Shown here piece by piece: positions 23,685 through 32,829 of a stretch of DNA of 64,000 nt (within the stretch, counting starts at the first letter, position 1; the number at the start of each line of letters is the position of its first letter). The notes beneath the pieces were generated by a model that searched no databases, was not told where the DNA came from, and saw only the letters and a list, made by a program, of their open reading frames with translations. The translations under genes and the position numbers were made by a program. This DNA is from JADLHS01 sp039806955. GTDB lineage: Bacteria > Verrucomicrobiota > Verrucomicrobiia > Limisphaerales > JADLHS01. The stretch spans positions 134,197-198,196 of the forward strand of contig JBDHQI010000003.1 of NCBI GenBank assembly GCA_039806955.1, read 5' to 3'.

Positions 23685-24165
23685 CATGACTACGTTACCG
23701 CAATTATTGGAAGAAGACGTCCAACGGATGGATCGCGTCCTGGTGGATTACCTGGACCGGAGCGATGCTGTGACTGCTCTGGTCATTGACAAAGGCGGAT
23801 TCCTGATCGCACATCAAGGGGACAACCGACACTTTGATCTGACCACCATCGGCGCGCTGGCTTCCGGTGCGTTCATGGCCAACCAGACCATCGCCAACCT
23901 GGTGCATGAGGACAATTTTGAGAGCGTGTATCAACAGGGCGGCAAATACAGCATGTTCTGCGCAAGCATTGACGAGCATTGCCTCTTGATGGTGATCTTC
24001 CCGTCCAAAACCGGCGTCGGCGTGGTGAAATATCATGCGGCCGAAGCCCGGAACCAAATTGCCAGCCAACTCAAGATTGCGCAACAACGCGATCCAGGCC
24101 GCGGGGTGGATTTATCCGTATTGAATCTGGCCGATCCCAGCGAAGTTTTCCGGCGCAAGCTCTGA
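23677..24165 (+). CDS. MglB-like roadblock/LC7 protein
   Basis: A 162-residue roadblock protein: after a helix (LLEEDVQRMDRVLVDYLDRS) come the strands VTALVIDKGGFLIAHQGD, a long helix DLTTIGALASGAFMANQ and the second sheet GGKYSMFCASIDEHCLLMVI. MglB is the GTPase-activating partner of MglA; immediate overlap with the GTPase gene supports that pairing. The C-terminal extension (RDPGRGVDLSVLNLADP) is not part of the fold. It is the last gene of the rightward operon. Confidence 0.85.
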   Translation: MPDMTTLPQLLEEDVQRMDRVLVDYLDRSDAVTALVIDKGGFLIAHQGDNRHFDLTTIGALASGAFMANQTIANLVHEDNFESVYQQGGKYSMFCASIDEHCLLMVIFPSKTGVGVVKYHAAEARNQIASQLKIAQQRDPGRGVDLSVLNLADPSEVFRRKL

Positions 24166-24289
24166 GGAGTTTCCCAAGACGCTTGCGTTAATGAATTACT
24201 GCGATCTTTCCACGCAGGCGCCAAGGTATCTGGTAATTCGCAGCGAACTGCGCCAGTCCGAAACCTTCTGCGGGTGTGGAAGCGCGACT

Positions 24290-24415
24290 TCAGTGTTTGG
24301 AGGAATCGTCCGGCTTTGGCTCGCTATCCTTGGTGAGCCACCAAACCACCAGTGCTGGACCAAAACAAATCGTAATGCCGATCGGCACGCCCATGATACT
24401 CCAAAAGACATCCAT
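24290..24415 (-). CDS. Small membrane protein (41 residues)
   Basis: A short leftward gene: ATG at 24415, stop TGA at 24290-24292. The product is MDVFWSIMGVPIGITICFGP followed by ALVVWWLTKD and a hydrophilic tail SEPKPDDSSKH: one clean membrane helix with a charged C-terminus, a coherent small-protein design not expected by chance. It lies alone between two converging units. No function or family recognised, and no strong ribosome-binding site is visible. Confidence 0.5.
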   Translation of the reverse strand: MDVFWSIMGVPIGITICFGPALVVWWLTKDSEPKPDDSSKH

Positions 24416-24528
24416 AACTCGGTCGTAGCATTGCGGGTTTCATCCGCCTTGTAAAGTTGGTTCTGATGTGCCCGCCGATGCGGTCCGCGTTTCAGGCCGC
24501 AGACGAAAAATCAACCGCTCGTGTTCCC

Positions 24529-26685
24529 TTACAACTTCATCAACCAGTCCAGGATTTGCTTGTCAGTTGCCGGCTCCTTCTGAACCTTGAAGTCGCGTGG
24601 CGCGCGGAGCGCTTGATAGCCTTGTTGGATGGCGCTCCACCCAAAATGGTCGCCCGCATTATGAATCACCAATGGCTGCGGCGCCGCCAGCAACGCGGCG
24701 GTTTCAAATCCACCCAGACTGAGCAATCCCGGGCAAAACAGATCGTCATCCAGCCAGGCGGCTTCCTCACCGGTTGATAGATTGTTCAAATCAGCGACCA
24801 CGGCTTGCGCGCCCGGGGCTGCCAGCAGGGACCACCAGCCCGCGCGCCCCGTTCCGCACAAAATCACTCGCGGTGCCGATTGGCCGGACGGAAACAGTTT
24901 GTGCGCGCTGTCGCAGACCGCCAATAAATCTCTGACGCGTTGTTGGAGGCGGGTGCGATTGTAGGTGGTGTAAAAATTCTTGAAGGGATCCGCTGCGGTC
25001 CCGGGCGAGAATTTAGAAATGACCACAACCGGATAACCCTCCTTGAGCAAGGCTGCCGCCAAGCCTTGCGGATTTTGTTCTGCGTCACAATACCGTTGCG
25101 CGCCGTTTTCATGCGCCAGCACAATCACCTGATTAGCCTTGCGGGATCGTCGTCGGGTTTTGTCGGGCTGAAACCGGATCGCCGTGACCGCGTCCGCGTT
25201 GCTCTCGGAACGGATGCTGAATTCCATGGCCGCCCAGCCGTCTCCCGCGCGCACTGGTTTGAGATTGAGTTGTGCTTCCGTGATGGGCCAGTTCACTTGC
25301 AGCGTATGCCGCCAGAGCGGCTGCATGGTGGAACGAAACGCATCGAAGTCGCGTCTCTGTTTTGGCTGCACGTTGGCCAACTGGGTGCGATGCTGCGCTT
25401 TCAAGTAATCCATCAATTGTTGATCCGTAATCGCGTCGGCGGGTAACTGGTCATCCGGCCACACGCGCAGCTTCTTATCCAGATCCTTGGTGTAAGGTTT
25501 TTCAGCCAGGGATTGTACGTCCGGCGTGCCTAGCAACCATCGGTTCAACCAAGCGTAAACGGCTTCACGGCTGGTTTGATTGTAATTATGGCCAAAGTTG
25601 AAGCGGAGGTAGCGCAATTGATCGGGAACGCCGAGTATTTCATACGCGCTGGCCACCGCCGGTCCCTCCACCGTCGGCGTGTCCTTGGTCCAATCTCCCG
25701 TGGCGGCAATCAGAATTTGGGGGCGCGGTGCGGCGGCGGCGGCAATGTCCAGGTTGGAGAATTTCACGCGTAACCCCGGCGCGTTTTCACAGAGACAACC
25801 GCCCTGCATGGAATGGGAAACCATGCAGACGGGTGCTTGCACCACCAGGCGATTTTCGATCGCGCCCAGAATGAAAGTCTGCGTGCCACCCCCCGAGGCG
25901 CCGGTGCAACCGAGACGCGATTTATCCACATCCGGCAGTGATTCAAGGAAGTCCAGCGCGCGGATGGAATTCCAGGTTTGCAGGCCCATCAAGCTGATGT
26001 TCCAGAGTTGGCATAGCGCGTTCGTGCCGAAAAACCGGTGGCGCGATCCAAAGTCGGCCTCCGGCTGACCGGCGCGCGGGTAATTGGCAAAGCTCGTGTC
26101 GTTGTAACCGACCATGTCATAGGCGAACGCGATGATGCCCTGTTTGGCGAGGTTGATGCAGCGCCCGGGAATGGAGCCGTCCTGGCCATCGGTCAGACGG
26201 CCGTTGTTCCAATGGCCGTGCGGATTGATTACGGCGGGAAATGGTCCGGCACCCTGTCCACGGGGACGATAAAGATTTCCGCCTACATAAAACCCCGGAC
26301 AACTCTGGAACGTAACCCGTTCCACCGTGTAATCCTCGTGTTCGATCCGTCCGGAAACTTGCGCGTTGAGCGGTGTTTTTTCCGGTTGCAGCCACAGGCC
26401 GCAACTGATCCGCACCTGCTCGCGAATGTCCTGGGCGCGCGCTTTCCACTCGCTGCGTGAGGTTGGTGGCATAAAGGTGCGCAACGTGTTCAACGTGCGC
26501 GCTTCCGGCTCAATGGCTGGTAGTGCCAGCGGTAACGCGACGAGAGCAAGCAAGAGCGAGCAGATGAATTTAAAAAGCGGGAATGAACGGCGACTTCGTT
26601 CGTTGGTGCTGACGGCAGGGCGTGCCGAAGTTGCGCCGGGTTTTTCAGGAATGGTGTTGAATTGAGCCAGTAACCGCGTGTCCAT
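24529..26685 (-). CDS. Exported alpha/beta-hydrolase (acetylxylan-esterase-like)
   Basis: A 718-residue protein. A signal-anchor (FPLFKFICSLLLALVALPLA) sits about residues 35-55 after a basic lead, so a later start (for instance GTG near residue 25) is possible. The hydrolase domain shows the oxyanion region INPHGHWNNG, nucleophile GCTGASGGGTQTF, acid region ATGDWTKDTP and histidine in FNFGHNYNQ, the pattern of the acetylxylan-esterase/dienelactone-hydrolase-like enzymes common in this phylum. The C-terminal ~280 residues form a second, esterase-like half (VIVLAHENGAQRY, VILCGTGRAGWWSLLAA, PLVIHNAGDHFGW). It probably removes acyl groups from polysaccharides outside the cytoplasm. Confidence 0.75.
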   Translation of the reverse strand: MDTRLLAQFNTIPEKPGATSARPAVSTNERSRRSFPLFKFICSLLLALVALPLALPAIEPEARTLNTLRTFMPPTSRSEWKARAQDIREQVRISCGLWLQPEKTPLNAQVSGRIEHEDYTVERVTFQSCPGFYVGGNLYRPRGQGAGPFPAVINPHGHWNNGRLTDGQDGSIPGRCINLAKQGIIAFAYDMVGYNDTSFANYPRAGQPEADFGSRHRFFGTNALCQLWNISLMGLQTWNSIRALDFLESLPDVDKSRLGCTGASGGGTQTFILGAIENRLVVQAPVCMVSHSMQGGCLCENAPGLRVKFSNLDIAAAAAPRPQILIAATGDWTKDTPTVEGPAVASAYEILGVPDQLRYLRFNFGHNYNQTSREAVYAWLNRWLLGTPDVQSLAEKPYTKDLDKKLRVWPDDQLPADAITDQQLMDYLKAQHRTQLANVQPKQRRDFDAFRSTMQPLWRHTLQVNWPITEAQLNLKPVRAGDGWAAMEFSIRSESNADAVTAIRFQPDKTRRRSRKANQVIVLAHENGAQRYCDAEQNPQGLAAALLKEGYPVVVISKFSPGTAADPFKNFYTTYNRTRLQQRVRDLLAVCDSAHKLFPSGQSAPRVILCGTGRAGWWSLLAAPGAQAVVADLNNLSTGEEAAWLDDDLFCPGLLSLGGFETAALLAAPQPLVIHNAGDHFGWSAIQQGYQALRAPRDFKVQKEPATDKQILDWLMKL

Positions 26686-27005
26686 GATTGCGGGGCATTT
26701 TGCGGATCAAAGTGGGAAACTACCAAGATAAATTTTGCGATATAACCAGAGCCAGGGATCGAATCGCGCCCGGGTGCGGTTGTTGTCTGGCATTGTTGTC
26801 TTGACGCCAATGTGTTGTTTGAATAAAGCTGGCGCCGAAATAAAAACCACTTGAGTTGCCATATCGAGGTAACAGATAAGTATCGCAATTCATCGCAGCC
26901 GATCTGGCGAGTGGTCGTGCCAAATCCGGGGCGAAGTGTTTTTTTCACTAAATCATCAATAAATCCATCGGCCGCTTAATGCGGCACAAATCAAAAGGAA
27001 GCAGC
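26686..27005. other. Divergent intergenic region, 320 bases
   Basis: Lies between the leftward esterase gene and the rightward exported protein. It is somewhat AT-rich and should hold promoters for both. I see no gene, repeat or clear promoter motif, apart from the ribosome-binding site AAAAGGAAG just before ATG 27006. Confidence 0.4.
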
Positions 27006-28283
27006 ATGAAATACTCATTCGTAGGGGCTGGCGTACTCGCGCTGGCGTTGGCAATGAGACCGCAAGCCCAAGCCCAAACCGGTAGTGACGGCATGATCAT
27101 TATTACCACCCGCAAGAATCAGGATCTGACTTGGGGATATACTGACGCTTGGAGCGCCTTGGGACCCGGTCAAATTTCACCGGGGGATGTCTTGATGGGA
27201 TTGGTACTCGGGGATAACGGTTACTCCAGTCGCCTGATTATTGATGCCGAGCTTAATCCGATTCAGGTCAACCCTCTGCTCGGCACCCCGGGAGACCAGA
27301 ACTTTTATCTTTTCCCCGATAATTCGGATTTCAACGCGAGTCTGATCATCCATTCCGGCTCCAGCGCTTCCGGGGACATCAGCGCGCCCAACACGTCTGG
27401 TATTCCGATCATCATGGGGGAACATTCATGTATCGCCAACGGTTACCGTCTGGCGCACAACAGCCTGTATCTCTATGCGACACCCAACCCGACCAGTACG
27501 GGCACGGACGACGTGAGGAATAACGAAGTCAGCCAAGGCGGCACGAACCAGTACATGAAGGTGCTGCTGCCCAACCATCCGATCATGCAAGGCATTCCGT
27601 TGGATGCGAACGGCATGGTGAAGATATTCCGGGATCCTTATCCAGAAGAAGGTGGGCTTCCGGGTGACGGCGGCGATGTGGGCAATCATACCCCGGCGGG
27701 CGGAAAGAAGAACTATGAATATGCCTGGACCGTGGCGAACGCCAGCGATGCCGCGCCCGGCACTCAGGTAATTGGCGTTCTCGGTGGGTATCCGGAACGG
27801 GCCTGCTTCGCCGTTGCCGACGTGGGCGCTCAATTGGGGGATTATACCAACGAGGACCCGGAGCACCCGTGGTCCATCGCTTACGGAGACAATAAGGCGC
27901 ACCAGCGGCTGGTACACTTTTGGGTCAACGAACAAGGCTCCGGCGGTTCCCGGCGTTGCTTCAATTCGTTGACTGACCTTGGCAAGGTCATTTTCATTCG
28001 TACCGTCAAGTGGGCTTTGGGTGAAACGCTGGAGCCGTATCAAGGCGTGGGACTCATTCGAGTATCAAAAGTGGATGACCAGCAAATTCAACTGGAATGG
28101 GATGGGAACCCGGCCAAGCACTATAAAATTCTCGCCACGCGGAATCTTGCCGGCGTTGACGACCGGTCCAACTGGCAGACCGTGGCCCAGGATCTCGCCG
28201 TGGTGGGTGGCGTGGGCACCGTGACCTTTGACGTTTCGGAAGCGGGGCAATATGCCTTTCTCCGTGTTGCGGAGATGAATTGA
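27006..28283 (+). CDS. Secreted protein of unknown function with C-terminal repeat-type domain
   Basis: A 425-residue exported protein. ATG 27006 is chosen for the AGGA ahead of it and because it gives a signal peptide (MKYSFVGAGVLALALAM ending AQAQ). The body contains MIIITTRKNQDLTWGYTD, MGEHSCIANGYRLAHNSLYL and VKWALGETLEPYQGVGL; residues about 100-330 may form one ThuA/GATase-like globular domain, but I cannot assign it. The final ~75 residues (QIQLEWDGNPAKHYKILATR ... YAFLRV) resemble the terminal domain of the other secreted proteins here (35435 and 55160). Confidence 0.6.
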   Translation: MKYSFVGAGVLALALAMRPQAQAQTGSDGMIIITTRKNQDLTWGYTDAWSALGPGQISPGDVLMGLVLGDNGYSSRLIIDAELNPIQVNPLLGTPGDQNFYLFPDNSDFNASLIIHSGSSASGDISAPNTSGIPIIMGEHSCIANGYRLAHNSLYLYATPNPTSTGTDDVRNNEVSQGGTNQYMKVLLPNHPIMQGIPLDANGMVKIFRDPYPEEGGLPGDGGDVGNHTPAGGKKNYEYAWTVANASDAAPGTQVIGVLGGYPERACFAVADVGAQLGDYTNEDPEHPWSIAYGDNKAHQRLVHFWVNEQGSGGSRRCFNSLTDLGKVIFIRTVKWALGETLEPYQGVGLIRVSKVDDQQIQLEWDGNPAKHYKILATRNLAGVDDRSNWQTVAQDLAVVGGVGTVTFDVSEAGQYAFLRVAEMN

Positions 28284-28356
28284 CCCTTCGGTTGCGACTG
28301 AAGAGCCATTTAAATTCAAACCGCGATGGCCCTGGTCATTGGTGTCTCTCGTGTCG

Positions 28357-28389
28357 GCGGCCGTGGGCAATCAACAACCCAACGGCCGC
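28357..28389. terminator. Hairpin between convergent genes
   Basis: GCGGCCGT (28357-28364) pairs with ACGGCCGC (28382-28389), with an inner GGG/CCC. It is positioned between the ends of two convergent genes (28283 and 28442) but has no T-tract on either side, so termination is inferred from place and stem only. Confidence 0.45.
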
Positions 28390-28441
28390 TGGCAACGGAG
28401 TTCTGTCTCGAGACAGATTGAATCAATCCGGTTGGATTGGC

Positions 28442-28642
28442 TTAAAAAAGCGTATAGATGAACGGGGCAACGCCCGTGCCCGCCAGCAGAATCAGCAAAC
28501 CGAAAATCAGCAGGACTACCAGAATGGGAATCAGCCACCATTTCTTATTGTGGCGCAGGAAACCCCATAGTTCGGCAAAAAAGCCGGTCTGCGCCTGCTC
28601 TTGGGCGGCGCGCTCGAATTCTTTTAGGTTCCGCTTGCTCAT
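28442..28642 (-). CDS. DUF5989 small membrane protein
   Basis: A 66-residue protein of the DUF5989 type: a charged N-terminus with FAELWGFLRHNKKWWLIP followed by one strong membrane helix (ILVVLLIFGLLILLAG) and GVAPFIYTLF. These proteins are regularly found with SxtJ-like membrane proteins and carbamoyltransferases, exactly the two genes upstream here. Molecular role is unknown. Last gene of the leftward cluster. Confidence 0.85.
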   Translation of the reverse strand: MSKRNLKEFERAAQEQAQTGFFAELWGFLRHNKKWWLIPILVVLLIFGLLILLAGTGVAPFIYTLF

Positions 28643-28663
28643 GGTTTGATTTACAGCGTCACT

Positions 28664-29077
28664 TTAGTATTGGCGAAAATATCGGCGCAGGTCTTGGGGT
28701 TGCTCCTTCGCCAGCCACAGACTTTGTGAATTCGGTCGGGCGCGCAGGAGCGCATCGCGTCCGCGCCAGCGAAAGACCAATGCCAGTAGGGTGATCAGTC
28801 CGTAAAAAATCAGCGCCAATACAAGTTGCGAAACGACCCAGCCGATGGGAAAGGCGATGACCATTGCCGCCGTGTAGCCCCAGCGAATGGCGGTGGGGTG
28901 AATCAAACCCACTCCGCCGATAATCACGGCAACGCCCACCAGAATCAGCGTGGTGGTTTGATGACCATACTTGACCCATTGCTGACCGGCGACGAGCAGC
29001 CCGAACCCCAACCCGGCGCCGGCAAATTGACGTAGGACTTTCTGACTCGGTGGCTTTCGCAGGTCGGTCCATTTCAT
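28664..29077 (-). CDS. SxtJ-like membrane protein
   Basis: A 137-residue protein with three to four membrane helices (GLGFGLLVAGQQ, TLILVGVAVIIGGVGLIHP, WGYTAAMVIAFPIGWVVSQ, LALIFYGLITLLALVFRW). Length, topology and place between a carbamoyltransferase and a DUF5989 gene match the SxtJ family, first seen in saxitoxin clusters but widespread. The conserved helix end PTAIRWGYTAAM supports it. It is 22 bases after the carbamoyltransferase and 22 bases before DUF5989, so one operon. Confidence 0.8.
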   Translation of the reverse strand: MKWTDLRKPPSQKVLRQFAGAGLGFGLLVAGQQWVKYGHQTTTLILVGVAVIIGGVGLIHPTAIRWGYTAAMVIAFPIGWVVSQLVLALIFYGLITLLALVFRWRGRDALLRARPNSQSLWLAKEQPQDLRRYFRQY

Positions 29078-29098
29078 GAGGTCGTGAAGATTGGCGGT

Positions 29099-30955
29099 CT
29101 AATCAAGTTCAAATCGGGTCAAATGTCGTGTGCGTTGTGCGGAGGTGAGTTTGTTTTTCTGATGTTCCTTGTGCAACACAAAATCTTCCAGGACGAGTAC
29201 GTCCAGGTCCGTGGCCAGAAAGCAATGGTAGGCGTCGCGTGGCGAGTTGACGATGGGTTCCCCACGGATGTTGAAGCTGGTGTTGACCAGCACCGGACAA
29301 CCGGTCTGTTCCGCAAAGGTTTTCAGCAGACGATAAAATCGGCCGTGCCGGGCGGCGTCCACCGTTTGCAAGCGGGCGCTGTAATCTACATGGGTCACGG
29401 CGGGCAGCGTGGAGCGCACGATATTGATCCGTTGACGTAAGTCGGGATCAGTTCGCATTTGATGAGTCTGAGCCGCGGAGAGTTGCCGGCGGTGTTTTTC
29501 CAGGAGGTCGGCAACGAGCAGCATGTAGGGGCTTTCCTGATCGGTTCGGAGCGCGAAGTAATCCGCAGCGTGTTCTCGCAGTACACAGGGGGCAAATGGA
29601 CGAAAGCTTTCCCGGAATTTGATGCGCAGGTTCATTTTAGTCTGCATGGTGGGATCGCGGGGATCGCCCAGGATGCTGCGCGCCCCGAGCGCGCGCGGAC
29701 CGAACTCCATGCGGCCATGAAACCAGCCGATGATCTTTCCCTCCGCAAGCCAACGTGCCACCTCCGCCAGCAGGCGGGCTTCGTCATCAAACCGGGTGTA
29801 GGTTGCCCCGGTCTCGTGCAGGAAACTTTCGATCTCTTCATTGGAAAAATGCGGTCCGAGCAAGCTGCCTTTTTGGGCGTCGCGACCGTGGGGCGCGCGC
29901 GGCTTTTCCAAGAGCTGATGCCAGACAAACAGAGCGGCGCCCAGGGCGGCGCCGGCATCACCCGCCGCTGGTTGAATCCAGATGTTCTCAAATGGTCCTT
30001 CACGTAACAGGCGGCCGTTGGCAACGCAATTGAGTGCGACGCCGCCGGCCAAAACCAGATGCTTCATTGCGGTTCGTCGGTGAGCTTCGCGGGCCATGCG
30101 CAGCATAATTTCTTCGGTGACCGCCTGAATGCTGGCGGCCAGATCCATGTGCCGTTGTTCCAGAGGTGACTCAGGCTGGCGCGGCGCGCCGCCGAAGCGA
30201 CGATGGAACTTTGCGCTGGTCATGGTTAATCCCTGGCAGTAGTTGAAGTAGTCCTGATTCATCCAGAAACTGCCGTCGGGTTTCAGTTCGAGCAACTCGC
30301 GGAGGATCAAATCGCGGTAGCTCGGCTGACCGTAGGGCGCGAGTCCCATGAGCTTGTATTCGCCGCTGTTCACCTTGAAACCGCAGTAATACGTGAACGC
30401 GGAATAGAGCAGTCCAACCGAGTGGGGGAATTGCAGTTGAGCTTGCAACCGCAACCGGTTCCCTTCGCCCACGCCCAACGTGGCCGTGCTCCATTCACCC
30501 ACGCCGTCCACCGTCAGAATCGCAGCCTGCTCGAAGGGACTGGGGAAGAACGCGCTCGCCGCATGGCTTTCGTGATGGTCGGTGAAAACCAGCGGTACGT
30601 GCCGGGCTTGTGGGAGCTGGCGACGCAAGGCTCGGCGCAGGTGCAGTTTGTCCTTCAACCAGATGGGCACGGCGAGTCGGAAACTACGAAAGCCGGCGGG
30701 AGCATGAGCTAGATAAGTTTCCAGCAGCCGTTCAAATTTCGTAAGCGGTTTGTCATAAAAGACGATGTAGTCGAGGTCCTTGGCATCCAAGTTGGCTTCC
30801 TGCAAACAATAAGCCACGGCTTGAGTGGGGAAGGTCGCGTCGTGCTTTTGCCGGGTAAACCGTTCCTCTTGAGCAGCGGCCACGATCTCGCCATCCACCA
30901 ACAACGCGGCCGCGCTGTCGTGATAAAATGCCGAGATGCCCAATATGGTGGTCAT
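29099..30955 (-). CDS. Carbamoyltransferase (NodU/CmcH family)
   Basis: A 618-residue enzyme that moves a carbamoyl group from carbamoyl phosphate to a hydroxyl of sugar, lipid or secondary metabolite. ATG 30955 is chosen for GGAG five bases ahead and the start TTILGISAFYHDSAAALL, the hallmark of the Kae1-like N-terminal domain. Further motifs are DHHESHAASAFFPSPF, LTVDGVGEW and LVLAGGVALNCVANGRL. The C-terminal half has WFHGRMEFGPRALGARSIL and ESFRPFAPCVL, the carbamoyltransferase domain. It heads an operon with SxtJ- and DUF5989-type membrane proteins; the acceptor is unknown. Confidence 0.93.
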   Translation of the reverse strand: MTTILGISAFYHDSAAALLVDGEIVAAAQEERFTRQKHDATFPTQAVAYCLQEANLDAKDLDYIVFYDKPLTKFERLLETYLAHAPAGFRSFRLAVPIWLKDKLHLRRALRRQLPQARHVPLVFTDHHESHAASAFFPSPFEQAAILTVDGVGEWSTATLGVGEGNRLRLQAQLQFPHSVGLLYSAFTYYCGFKVNSGEYKLMGLAPYGQPSYRDLILRELLELKPDGSFWMNQDYFNYCQGLTMTSAKFHRRFGGAPRQPESPLEQRHMDLAASIQAVTEEIMLRMAREAHRRTAMKHLVLAGGVALNCVANGRLLREGPFENIWIQPAAGDAGAALGAALFVWHQLLEKPRAPHGRDAQKGSLLGPHFSNEEIESFLHETGATYTRFDDEARLLAEVARWLAEGKIIGWFHGRMEFGPRALGARSILGDPRDPTMQTKMNLRIKFRESFRPFAPCVLREHAADYFALRTDQESPYMLLVADLLEKHRRQLSAAQTHQMRTDPDLRQRINIVRSTLPAVTHVDYSARLQTVDAARHGRFYRLLKTFAEQTGCPVLVNTSFNIRGEPIVNSPRDAYHCFLATDLDVLVLEDFVLHKEHQKNKLTSAQRTRHLTRFELD

Positions 30956-31144
30956 GGTGACTCCAGTTCTGACGCGCGATGTTAATAACTCATGCGGGCC
31001 CGTTTGCAAGCGTCACCGCGAACCGGCATCGGCTCAAGGCGATTGACGTGATCTGTCGTCATTGGCGCGGGCCAGCGCTGAATCCGATCCAGAACTGGGT
31101 CAGGTGGTTGGCATTTGGTCTCGGCAGGTTGGTGCGAAGAGCGT

Positions 31145-32665
31145 TTACAGCTTTGAGGATTTAACGTGCAGTGCGGCGGCGCTGGGAAAGGGGGCTTTGA
31201 ATTCATGGTTGCCATCGCCAGCTTGGAGGCGTTCCGGCGGCACGCGTTCCGATCGCGTCGGGTGAATCCACTCGATTTGGTAGGTCCCGGCTTTGAGTTC
31301 GAGCGAGAACGGCTGCGCTCCAACTGGCTGGTAAACGAGGTATTCCTCGCCGGGACAAGCAAGGCAATAGCCAGTGGAAGCCAGCTCATTGCGAGGAGTC
31401 ATGGAGGCCAGATTCATTTGTTCGGCAATGTACCGAGTTCGTCCCAGAGCCGTGCGAATGGGTTCCCAACCACGATCCACACCCAATACCGAACCGTCGT
31501 ATGGGTCCATGAAAATCGGATTGTGACCCCGGACGAAGCTCTTCCAAACCCAGTCGGCATCGCCGCCGACGCCCCAGATATGATCGGTGTCCAGCAGGCT
31601 GACTCGCTTTTCATTCCAGGCGGGCGGGTTTTCTCCAAAACCGTCCGCGCGTCCGGGCGAAACCCAATCCGCCGGACTGGCCAGCAGCGAGGGCAGGCGT
31701 TCCGCGCCGTGCCCCGTATTTCCGACCGGATGTTGTTTCGATTGAGTGCGCTCGTAATCCTGAACCGTCTGGATCACCCACCAGTTCCATTCCTTTTCGC
31801 CGCCTTCATTAATCACTTCGTAGAGCACGTTGTCCAAGTCGTTCAGCGTGGTTACAACTTTGCGGATGTACGCGGCTTGCCAGACGTTGACGTCGGGGTT
31901 GCGCCGGGTATGAACGCGTCCGCTGAACGCGTCCGCATCCGCGACGGCGGGAGCTTGAAGATTATTGGCTGGATTCAGGGGATGAGAGCGCCAGGCCCAA
32001 CCGTCATCGGTGCCGCGCCGCCGGTTGCCGTGAAATAAACCCCAACCCTCGAACAGCATCACGCTGACATAGATGCCGCGTTTTCCGGCGGCCTCCACCC
32101 GCGCGCGCAGGCGCTGGAAGTATTCAGGATTGAACTCGGTCAGATTAAATTTCGGTTCACCATCCAGAGCGTTACCCGGACCGGTTCGTCGCCATGGCAA
32201 GGGGGCGACGTGATGAATGAAGTCCTTTTTCAATGCGCCGTTCGCGCGGGTGTCCCAAGTGGCGGAATCCCAAGTCCACAAGCGAATGAAGTTATGACCA
32301 TGATTTTCCAGAAAATCGAGGTAAGCCTCCCAGGCGAACGACTCGGGTGGATTGCTTCGCCCCATGTCCACAAGATTGTTCCAGGTGTGCGATCCCGTGA
32401 GATAAACCGCGCGCAGCGCGCCGTTCGGCAAGCGGGTGCCGTCCGTGAAATAGCGCGGATTATCCGGATGAGCGCGCAGCGGTCCGGCGGCGGGGGCCGC
32501 CGTTGATTTTAGGACCAGGAAGCATAAGGCCGTACTGACCAGCAGCGCTGATCGGCCCGGCGCGCTGATAAAAGTTTTTAACGCCACCTGGCCGCGTGAG
32601 GCGGATGGCGACCCGGCAGGTGCGGCTGGTTTTCTTGGCGTGTTCATCGGCATAGATGCGAGCAT
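31145..32665 (-). CDS. Exported glycosidase-like protein (DUF4038/collagen-binding-2 type)
   Basis: A 506-residue protein with an N-terminal signal segment (SALLVSTALCFLVLKSTAAPAAG). It continues RYFTDGTRLPNGALRAVYLTG-like with SHTWNNLVD, then FIRLWTWDSATWD, GIYVSVMLFEGWGLF and LYEVINEGGEKEWNWW, the layout of (beta/alpha)8 glycosidases of the DUF4038/apiosidase group with likely acid Glu in VINEGG. The C-terminus (GEEYLVYQPVGAQPFSLELK) fits the small collagen-binding-2 domain that usually ends these proteins. I use ATG 32665, which has AGGA just ahead; 32689 and 32647 are possible. Substrate unknown. Confidence 0.72.
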   Translation of the reverse strand: MLASMPMNTPRKPAAPAGSPSASRGQVALKTFISAPGRSALLVSTALCFLVLKSTAAPAAGPLRAHPDNPRYFTDGTRLPNGALRAVYLTGSHTWNNLVDMGRSNPPESFAWEAYLDFLENHGHNFIRLWTWDSATWDTRANGALKKDFIHHVAPLPWRRTGPGNALDGEPKFNLTEFNPEYFQRLRARVEAAGKRGIYVSVMLFEGWGLFHGNRRRGTDDGWAWRSHPLNPANNLQAPAVADADAFSGRVHTRRNPDVNVWQAAYIRKVVTTLNDLDNVLYEVINEGGEKEWNWWVIQTVQDYERTQSKQHPVGNTGHGAERLPSLLASPADWVSPGRADGFGENPPAWNEKRVSLLDTDHIWGVGGDADWVWKSFVRGHNPIFMDPYDGSVLGVDRGWEPIRTALGRTRYIAEQMNLASMTPRNELASTGYCLACPGEEYLVYQPVGAQPFSLELKAGTYQIEWIHPTRSERVPPERLQAGDGNHEFKAPFPSAAALHVKSSKL

Positions 32666-32829
32666 GATTCCTGGGACGATGCGCTGCAAGTCCAGACCTG
32701 GGCAAATGACTCGAGAACTGCGCCAGCCCGCGCTCTGGCAACACGATTGTCTGGCTGCAATGATTCAGTTGATTTGTGCGTGTGTCACTGCGTGCTCGAC
32801 GCCTTGATCTTTACCACAAGGAGGTCACG

